A stretch of DNA of 64,000 nucleotides from Atrina japonica (lineage: Eukaryota > Mollusca > Bivalvia > Pterioida > Pinnidae): positions 891,001 through 955,000 of the forward strand of contig BROG01000006.1 in NCBI GenBank assembly GCA_030159075.1, given 5' to 3'. A program made the position numbers and the translations under genes. Below the pieces are notes generated by a model that did no database searches, was not told the origin of the DNA, and worked only from the letters and a program-made list of their open reading frames with translations. Below are positions 1 through 10,200 of this stretch, one piece after another. Position 1 is the first letter of the stretch. Each line of letters begins with the position of its first letter.

Positions 1-487
1 TTTTTTTTTTTTGTGTAGTGATTTATGTGATGTTTCTAATAGTTATGTTATAAAGGTAAATTGTAGTTTAAGTCTTGATTGTACACTAGAGCAGTCTTAA
101 AAGATAAGCTGAATAAATTTGCTGTAAATCATTAAGATTAAATTAAAATGTTAGAATAGAGGTGGACGCTCTGGTGAAGTGTTATCAATACAAAGAGAAT
201 AATCGGCGGAAGTTTGGTACCAGTGCCCACGGTGGGTTACCTCATGTTCACGACACAGAAAATGTTACAAAAGAAAATGAATATTGAGTGTGAGGTTTTA
301 GTGAGATTGTATGATTAAGAAAAAATAGCAGCAACTCGATTTCACCTGTTTGAGACAAGTATGTAATTTTCACCAATTATGAATATAAGCTTTGTGTTAT
401 TGCAAGTCACAGAGAGGTGTGTGTTCTTAACAATGTGCTTCTCACCAGTGTTTATATTGCCAATCTGAGATATGTTACATGTATATA

Positions 488-1158
488 TATATAACGTAGT
501 AATGCGATTTTACCAGTGTGAGTCATGTGTGATCTTACCAGTGTGAGATTTGTGTGATATTACCAGTGTGATATGTGTGTGATCTTACCAATGTGAGCCA
601 TGTGTGATTTTAGGAATGTGAGATATGTGTGATGTTACCAGTGTAAGATGTGTGTGATCTTATCAATGTGAGATGTATGTGATCTTACCAGTGTGAGCCA
701 TGTGTGATTTTACTAATGTGAAATATGTTTGATTTTTCCCAGTGTAAGATATGTGTGATCTTACCAATGTGAGCCATGTGTGATTTTACAAATGTGAGAT
801 ACATGTACACATACATATAACTGTGATATTACCTGTGTGAGATGTGTGATCTTACTAATGTGAGCCATGTGTGATTTTACAAATGTGAGATACATGTACA
901 CATACATATAAATGTGATATTACCAGTGTGAGATATGTGTGATCTTACCAATGTGAGCCATGTGTGATTTTACAAATGTGAGATACATGTACACATACAT
1001 ATAACTGTGATATTACCAGTGTGAGATATGTGTGATCTTACCAATGTGAGCCATGTGTGATTTTACAAATGTGAGATACATGTACACATACATATAACTA
1101 TGATATTACCAGTGTGAGATATGTGTGATCTTACTAATGTGAGCCATGTGTGATTTTA
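488..1158. repeat. Minisatellite of 25-bp units with 92-bp higher order
   Basis: Units like TTACCAGTGTGAGTCATGTGTGATC repeat from about 510. From 780 a larger period of about 92 bases appears, marked by ACATGTACACATACATATAA at 801, 892, 985 and 1078. Confidence 0.85.
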
Positions 1159-1161
1159 CTA

Positions 1162-1922
1162 TTATTATACCTCACTTTTATTGGCTGGATTGCAAAGCAA
1201 GTCCGGTCTATAGATTGACAATGTCCATCTGTCTGTCTGTCAGTCTGTCACTCCATCTGTCTGTTTGTATGTTCATTAACATTTTTGTTAAAACTTTAGT
1301 TTAAGCAAATTCTCAGCAAATGATAAAGGTGCAGATTGCCTGTAGGTTACCTGTGGCAAGTGCATTTGAATTATGTGGGTTCCTGTGGCAAGTGCAATTG
1401 AATTATGTGGGTTTGAATTTTGGGGTGGATTAATGGAAGGATGTATACTACAGATTTCATATTTTAATAATTATAAACAAAAGACTTGGGTGAATAGTGC
1501 TCGAACATTTTGACATTTGGTTTTAGGTCATTAAAATGAACCTAATAAGAAATAGTTCCAAACACATGGGCATTATACCTGTGTCTAATTTACTGATTAG
1601 ATTTTACTTTACAATCCGGCCATATCATCTTGAACGGTTTCTTGTTTAACATGACCTGATTGGATTAAACTTGATCACATGACATTGTATAAGTGAGACA
1701 TTTCACTGAATTTGGAATGTGGGGGAAACAACCCCAGGGAAATAACCCTCAAGGGAAATAACCCTATATCACAGGATATGTAGTTAATTTCAATGTCAGT
1801 GGGAACAATTAATCACAAAATAAAACTTGTTTGTATTTTTAAATACATTTATTCATGTTCATGTTGATTAAATTATCAAGCAAAATTGCACATTTTTATT
1901 TTAATTCTGGTCGGTATAATAA
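1162..1922. mobile_element. Possible DNA element with 10-bp inverted ends
   Basis: TTATTATACC at 1162-1171 is inverted as GGTATAATAA at 1913-1922. The interior begins with a CTGTCTGTCTGT stretch and contains CAAGGGAAATAACCC repeats near 1735-1765. It sits between the two arrays. Short ends make this tentative. Confidence 0.35.
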
Positions 1923-2029
1923 AATAATTACGTCCCTCTGTGTCGGGATACATCTAGAATTTTGTCCCTCCACAGTGAGTCATAATTGTATAATCATCAT
2001 GAGATGTGTTATTTGACCATGGAGATGTG

Positions 2030-2101
2030 TGATTTTACCAATGTGATCATGAGATGTGTGATTTTACCAATGTGATCATGAGATGTTTGATTATACCAAT
2101 G
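2030..2101. repeat. Short array of GATCATGAGATGTGTGATT units
   Basis: Three units of about 29 bases with TTACCAATGTGATCATGAGATG, related to the array at 488-1158. Confidence 0.6.
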
Positions 2102-2111
2102 TGAGAGTAAC

Positions 2112-2990
2112 TAAATATAAGAGGATAAAGTATATTGGGCTAACTAAGAGGATAAAGTGTACAAGACTTAGAGGATAGAGTGTACAAAACTAACTTAGAG
2201 GATAAAGTATACAGGATTTACTTAGAGGATAAAGTGTACAAAACTTAGAGGATAAAGTGTACAAAACTAACTTAGAGGATAAAGTATACAGGATTTACTT
2301 AGAGGATAAAGTGTACAAAACTTAGAGGATAGAGTGTACAAAACTAACTTAGAGGATAAAGTATACAGGATTTACTTAGAGGATAGAGTGTACAAAACTA
2401 ACTTAGAGGATAAAGTATACAGGATTTACTTAGAGGATAGAGTGTACAAAACTTAGAGGATAAAGTATACAAAACTTACTTAGAGGATAAAGTGTACAAG
2501 ACTTACAAAGAGAATAAAGTGTATAATACTTACTTAGAGGATAAAATGTATAAGACTTACTTAGAGGATAAAGTGTATAAGACTTACTTAGAGGATAAAG
2601 TGTATAAGACTTACTTAGAGGATAAAGTGTACAAGACTTACAAAGAGAATAAAGTGTATAAGACTTACTTAGAGGATAAAGTGTATAAGACTTAATTAGA
2701 GGATAAAGTGTATAAGACTTACTTAGAGGATAAAGTGTAAAAGACTAACTTAGAGGTTAAAGTGTACAAGACTAAATTAGAGGAGAATGTGTACAAGACT
2801 TACTTAGAGGATAAAGTGTAAAAGACTTACTTAGAGGATAAAGTGTATAAGACTAACTTAGAGGTTAAAGTGTACAAGACTTACAAAGAGAATAAAGTGT
2901 AAAAGACTAACTTAGAGGTTAAAGTATACAAGACTAAATTAGAGGTTAATGTGTACAAGGCTTCTTAGAGGATAAAGTGTACAAGACAGT
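2112..2990. repeat. 27-bp minisatellite, about 30 copies
   Basis: Units of the form ACTTAGAGGATAAAGTGTATAAGACTT repeat across the segment with point changes and some shortened units. Because 27 is a multiple of three, one frame stays open at 2492-2695; this is an artefact of the repeat. Confidence 0.9.
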
Positions 2991-3468
2991 AACTAAAGCA
3001 TTATGTTGTCTTTGTAACACTAATAGTAACAGCACATAAATTTTGATGTAAATAATTGTGTTTCTGTCACCAACATTTGTTGCTGTCTGTTAGCATATCA
3101 GAATGTTTTTAATACTTGTCAGGAATGGATATTATGGAAATATTTTTCATATTTTATCTCTTTATCTGTCAAAGAACTGGTGTTTCAGTAATGTTTATAT
3201 TTATTTTGTTCTGATAGTGTAGAACATTAGATGCTGAAAATAATATATTTGGATAGGATGGAGATAATTCATCCTAGTCATGTAGATGTTTTGTAAAGAT
3301 AAGGAAATGCAAGTTTATGAGGTAAATAATTGTAGTATCTGAAGCAAGCTTGAAGTCCAGATAAAATTCTGTCTGTAAGCCTGTCATACTGGTTTTGATG
3401 CACTCATCATTCATGCCATTGATCTTGTAATTTTAGAGTTATGAATTGACAAGACTTTTGTTTCCATA

Positions 3469-3661
3469 CAGTGGAACCTGTCTTGAGAAACCACCCAATC
3501 TGCCAGTCATGTGGTATCTCAAGACAGGTGGTATCTGAAAAAGAGGTCTTATTTACTGGATTATTCAACTACATGCATTTGGTTCTATTTTCCAATTTCC
3601 AATTTGGCCTTATCAGACAAGTGGTCTTACATGAGAGTGGTCTTTCAAGACAGGTTCCACT
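3469..3661. mobile_element. Pogo/Tigger-like MITE
   Basis: CAGTGGAACCTGTCTTGAGA at the left is inverted as TCTTTCAAGACAGGTTCCACT at the right, and TA precedes the left end, as for pogo-type elements. No coding sequence inside. The right end runs directly into a (CT)n microsatellite. Confidence 0.65.
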
Positions 3662-3874
<213 letters not shown>

Positions 3875-4160
3875 GTTGAAGGAGATATGAGGTGTAGATA
3901 CAAGTTACATTGTATCTATCAACAGTACTTAAGGACGATAATGCTCGTAGGATTTTGAATTGGTATCAGTGGTCTACTAGCACAAGGAGACGTAAAGATA
4001 TTACAATTTGAGTAGTCAGTTTTTGTAGACTATAGAACGACATAAATAGGTCACTGCACCTATACCTGTAAGTGTTTCCATTGGATCTACAGAAAAAGTA
4101 TATGAATCTGCACAATAGATATTTATCTAAATTAAAATTAATTTTTGTTTTGATTTTCAG

Positions 4161-4214
4161 GAGATTGAGAAATTGGTGTTACGTCCAGAACCAGAAGTAG
4201 AGGAGCCAGAGAGG
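4161..4214 (+). CDS. GLCCI1: GLCCI1-like exon a
   Basis: An 18-codon exon beginning EIEKLVLRPEPE, bounded by TTTTGATTTTCAG on the left and GTAAGT on the right, phase 0 on both sides. Human GLCCI1 has QEIEIIIKE followed by an acidic stretch at the matching place, just before QDIPDGHRAP. The exon is short, so on its own it would be weak; the phase match to the next exon supports it. Confidence 0.75.
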
Positions 4215-7200
4215 GTAAGTATATTGATAACTACCGTATTCTATACAGATTAACGTATACATGTATATGGTGAAAGTTACTGGTTCAAGATGAGATCCAA
4301 ATGGTTAGAGCATCAGGCTTTCAATAACGCCATGAAGTCTCTCACCTCTTGTCAGTGCAGCTTTGAGGTCAGCAGAAACCTACGCTGATTTTGTCTGATT
4401 TTGTCGGAAAGTTTGTCAGTTTCTTTGCAAGAGGCTGGTGGTCTCCTCTCAAGTACATTAATTTAGTTCATTTTATCATGACTTGTTGAAGTATTTTGAC
4501 TTCATATTCTATTGATTGATATATTACCTAGGTCTGTTTTAATCACTGTCCACTGAATATCAGACTCTGTGGACCTGTTTGGGTAATTTTAAGAACAAAC
4601 TACTGGTATGCATTAGTGTTTGCACTCATTAATTTTCAGCAGGGTTTTGACCAATCAGATTAAGGATAATACATAAACCTGTAATTACACACAGTGCTTA
4701 TTTCGGCATAAGTACAAACAAGAATTTACAGCACTTTTAACCAGTAGTAGAATTTCTCACTCGGCCATCTTATTCTCTAGTTACAGACTGGCTTCTTTTA
4801 CACTGTTTGTGCTTTTTCCTTACGTAACCTCAAAATAGTTTTGATGTTGTTACAACAATACTAGAACAGGTAAATCGTGGATAATAATGACGTCATCGTC
4901 GGAATGATGTCATGATTTTAATGTTGTTTAATATCCTCCTACTTGTTGACCCTCAAGGTCACTTGCTTTTGTTCCTTTGTATGATATTTCTTTTATATAT
5001 ATAAGCCAGATACCGTACTGTAAGATATTCATGTAATTAAATAATTGTTGACTTTTGATATCGATAAACTCCTCGATAAAGTCCACTGAGGTGATGAACC
5101 AGTGTCAATAGATATCCAAGTTGGTAACTGTATAATGTAAAATGTCTCTGTAATAAATTTTGTTTTTGTGTGTGAAAAATAGTTTTTCTTAAATTGTGTG
5201 TGTGGATGCGGAGAGGGAGTGGGGGGGGGGGGGGGGGTTTCAATTAATTTTTTATGAGTTGATGTTTGTTTATTGGGAACAAGTCAAAGCACATTTTGCA
5301 GTGTGGGGTTAGTAACACATTAAATTGACCAGAAGTTACACATGTATGTGCATTTCAGCAACATAAACTCAACTTCAAGATTGAAATTTCCAAATTACAC
5401 TTTTATTCGTAAATTTTTGCTTTTTAAATTGACGAATATAAAGTAACAATTCTCTGAAAAATATAAATCTAGAAGACTTTTTGAAATATATGCTATTAAA
5501 AGTCCGTTTGGCGTCCTTTATGAGTTTTAAGATATTATGAATTTGCTAAAGAATGTTACTTTAAAATTATTTTTTAACATTATACACTTGTGACAGAATT
5601 GAGGTTAAAAGCCCACGATTAATATGCAAATGATTTTTTGGACGAGTTGCGAGTTGCATATCTTTCCCTTATTCACAGCGTATTGGCAAGATCTGGCTGC
5701 GAAGTTGGACATAGAAGTTGTGTCATTCCTTATTTACATGATCTTAACTGATGAGAAACTCGCGGCAGTCTCAGAAGTTGGGAAAATGTTTTATATGCAC
5801 ATGTATTGACCTAGAGATTTAAGGTTACTGATGGGAAGTATAGTTAAAGGGTACAATACTGTCCTGTGGCATAAAAATATAATATCGATGAAACAGGGCG
5901 ATATCTAAAGATCGGATATTGGCTGGATATGTCCGGATATTATTTGACGGAGTTTTATGTGCATTAACAGGAAAATAGTATAATAAAGAACTGTGATTTT
6001 ATGAAACTTTAGGATATAAACTACACCTATACCGGTAATTCAAAATTTGTATACATTTTTTTGATGATGTTTATAAGGACAAGGTTATATAATCATATTG
6101 CTGATCTAAGTAGATTGTTGCATAATAAATAAGCCATCAGTACTCACGTTAGGCTAAATGTCTGCCCTAATTACATTTTTGTAAAACCTAATTTTACCCA
6201 AATAAAAAAGTAACTTAAAATTGTTGTAGAAATTCGGCCTATAGACCCTTCAACTGTAACTGCGGTCCTGTGGCTTTGAGTGACAAAATGATGCAGATAC
6301 CCACAAAAACATAAAAAATGTTATAGTAACTGATTGTTTCTTGACGTCATTTTCCTGGAATCTATATCATTTTCCACGTTACAGGACCACAGTTACAGCT
6401 AGAGGGTATATAGGCCATTCACGTGTGATATAAATGGTAAAGAATGTGAAAAAGTTGTGATGTTTTCATTAATCATTATTGTTCTTATTTGAAATAAAAC
6501 TGGGTGATTCACGCATGTTTTTGTTAATTTGGAAACTCGGGAAATAATATGAATATTCTCGGTAAAAGGCTGATGTCATATTTTGACATAAAATTCAAAA
6601 TTTACAACATCACAGTGGTACCCTTTATTGAAATTAACCTGCAATATTTCAAACATGTGTATACAATGTATATTTTTTCAGTATATTGAGTGTATTATAC
6701 CTCATTAAAACTTAACGATTACCATCAACTCGTTTCAGTACTTTGATTTTCATTTTTTCCTGAATTTTTTTTTTCATAATCTCTTAACTTCAATGTAAAA
6801 CTGTGAAAGAACAGGCAGATAGGAGTCTTTTTTTCCTTAGTCACAAAGTCTATAGATAGTAGTACTATAATTTTATACCATGAACAGCCTGCAACTTACT
6901 ACATGTGAAGAAGTTCAGGATTCCTGAGTTGTTACATTAGAAATGTAAAACATTCAAACTGACCTGCAGTTGTACTTAAGTTCGGTCGTAATGACATGTA
7001 CAGACAAATGACCACAAGGTGACCTGTATTATATCAGGGATTTGTAGCAGCTAAGATAATATGCCATACTCACCACATGGAGTGTAACATATGTTTTTAT
7101 TTGTATACATCTTTTTTCCGCTGCTGTTATCAGTTGTACGATTTTAAGTAGACACATGTCGGAGAGGACTTGATACTTGAATCCTTGTCAAATCTTGGGT

Positions 7201-10200
7201 CATTATAAATAATCTTAGTATGTTTGACAGTTCTTAGCTCCGTCATTGCTAGAGAAGCTAACTACTTCAGTTACATGTTTAATGACAAAAATTGTTATGC
7301 CCTCGCTGTTTCGTTTGGACTGATATCAACTAAATATCTCAAGTAGCTTGGCTACTATCCAGTTTCATTATTTTGAATTACTTACCGTAAAGATGCCGAT
7401 GAGAGAGAGACTTTCAGTTCAACTGCGGATAATTAGGAGATTTTGTTAATGTGAGTCAAAACATTGCTTTAAGTGTGTATCAGATAAACAGATGTATTTG
7501 TCTATACCCAACCAACCCCAAGATGGTAGTCGAAATGACTGCAATAAAAATTATGAAAAGGGGTTGTCTGATATATGTACATATATATTACAAGTGTTCC
7601 AGTTCTTCGTTTTGATGGTGCATTACACAACACAAAATGTCGATTTGTCACTTAATTAATGTTAGCGACCAATTTTTTACTTAAACTTTATTTAAAGGAG
7701 CATTAGCTGTGGGTTTTTTTTTCAAAAACATTTGTTCTTTCTACTACTTATATTAATATACAATAACAAAAAAAAGAGAAATACATATATAGGCATACAT
7801 AATTCTAAAGTTCCTATATATTATGTAAAAATTGCTCGAGAAACCCAGTTTGGCACTTTTTCACTTGCAATCGATTAACTCAACCTTACTATTTGTATAT
7901 GAATACCACACAGGACCTGACATTATTTTCGCAAGATATATAGGAATATACATGTAAGATTGTTAATGCCTGTGTATGGCTCTTATTTGTTATAGTGCCC
8001 CTAACTATCTAAATGATATGCTCATTTCTTTTGTTTTGGACCAGTCTATTGTGGTCTGTAGGGTTAAAAAGGGTTAATGAAGGAAAAAGTACCAGTATGG
8101 CAGTAGCCTTCAGAAGGTAAACCAGTTATTTATTATCCTGACATAATCAGGTCTAGATTCTTGCAGGCGTGAACTCACACTGACTAGAAATAAGAGACTT
8201 TGTGATGTTCTTGACACTCGACCTTTGAGAGTGATGCTCTAAGCACTAGACCAATTCATCGAAAATTATCACATAGTCCATTGATCTAATACATGTACAA
8301 TTCTGAAATTGTTTAAAAGCCTTGATCTGATTTCTGTAATTTCCTGCTTATTGCCTGCTGCACTGTATAGCTTGCAATGACCTAAATTTCTTGTTTGAGA
8401 AAGAAAAAACATACCGGATAGCCCGCATCGCTAAATTGTCCATGGGTAATACACAGGATCATATCGATCTGTTTCACAGCAATTCGGAGGACTGAGTTCA
8501 ATTGGTGGTAGGATAAACATTCATGTTTGAATGTTTTATAGTGAAATTGATGCTTACATGTTGATAAATAAAATGATACCTTGTCAGACGGTTCTTTTTT
8601 TGTATTTGATTTAAAACAAAGGAAAAAGATCCAGATATCTCGCTGGACCATATTTTCCTTGAAAAAAATTATATAATCCGTGGGCAATACCCTGGATGTG
8701 AGTACTGCTTATTTACATGTACATTGGCTGAGGCTTCAAGAATAATAAAAAATTGCACGAATGGTTTTGGACACGTGAAACAATAGTTAGTAAAGAGCAT
8801 AGCGATTCCAGACGATAATATAACCCAGGATTTGCATATACAGTGGGACCTTGTCTTGAGGGACCACCCCATCTGCCGTTGAAATGTGGTCTCTCAAGAC
8901 AGGTGGTCTCTCAAAAGAGGTTTTATTTAAAGGACTATTCAACCAAATGTTTTTCAGAATATGGTTTCACAAGAAAGGTGGTCTTTCATGGGAGTGATCT
9001 TTCATGAGAGTGGTCTTTCATGGGAGTGGTCTTTCATGAGAGTGGTCTTTCATGGGAACGGTCTTTAAAGACAGATTCCACTGTCATTATATATTTGCAG
9101 ATAATTAGGAGAAAGTAGGGGATAGATTAATACAGATAGCTAACTGTAGCACTGCTTTTTGTTTCTGCTTATGAAGCAATTGAGCATGTGCAGTACAATT
9201 AAATTTGTGAAAATTTATATATGACAGAAAAGTGATATGGGTGATCTGTAAGTAAACAGGGCTTTTACCTGCCTCCTGGTTTTAGCGATGATCTGTAAAT
9301 AAACGAAGATTTACCTGCCTCATTTCAGGGTTTTCCCTGATGCACAAACTTGTTATGTCACATTGAAATAGCAAATGACTCGTAGATAAAAATCAGTTGC
9401 ATCATAGTGGTCACCAGGTAAAATTGTCATTGTTTACAGTTTGTAAATAACGCTTAAAACTTTACCTTTAAAAGTAATGAATTGTCATTGACTACATTCA
9501 TTCAAAATTGTCAAATAAACTTTAAACTACTTGAATATAGTGAAAACATATCTGAACACAAAAATGCTTACATTTTGTCATGATTCATACCCTTAAACAC
9601 AACTTTTCAGATATGGAATGAATACTGCATTGCAGTACAGAATTTCTCTTATATAATTGTAATATGCTAGTGACCTCTCGGTCAGACACCCAGAGGACGT
9701 TTACAATGGACGTTCAAAAAGGTTTTTCAGCTGGATCAGTGAGGTTGAAAACATGGTTCGAATCTGAATACAATATGAAATTTTACACCTTAAGGTCAAA
9801 TCTAATATATATGAATTTTTTTTTTTACAGAATCAAGATATTCCTGATGGTCACAGAGCTCCAATACCAGAACTTTCCAATAGAGCTAGCAGCACAAGAA
9901 GTGTGGATACACAAACTCCCTCAGGATGTCTTGATGATGCCAGCTCAGGAAGTAGATCACAGTCAGTCAGTCCAGCCATTCCTATCATTCCAGGTCATAT
10001 GGATTCTTCACGGCCATCCAGTGGGGCAGACTCAGGAAGTATTGAGAGATTAGAAAAATGTATGTTCATAAACTAATATTCTTATGTTGAATAAGTCTCG
10101 AGAATATTGTGTTGACAATAGAAGATCACTAAACTGGCCATGTGACAATACTAATCCTTTGTCATACAAGCAACTTTTGACACCTCTAAACTCTTATCAC

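Noticed and set aside
2492..2695. Open frame of YKTYLEDKV repeats
   Set aside because: It is the 27-bp minisatellite read in a frame without stops; no start context or flanking exon.
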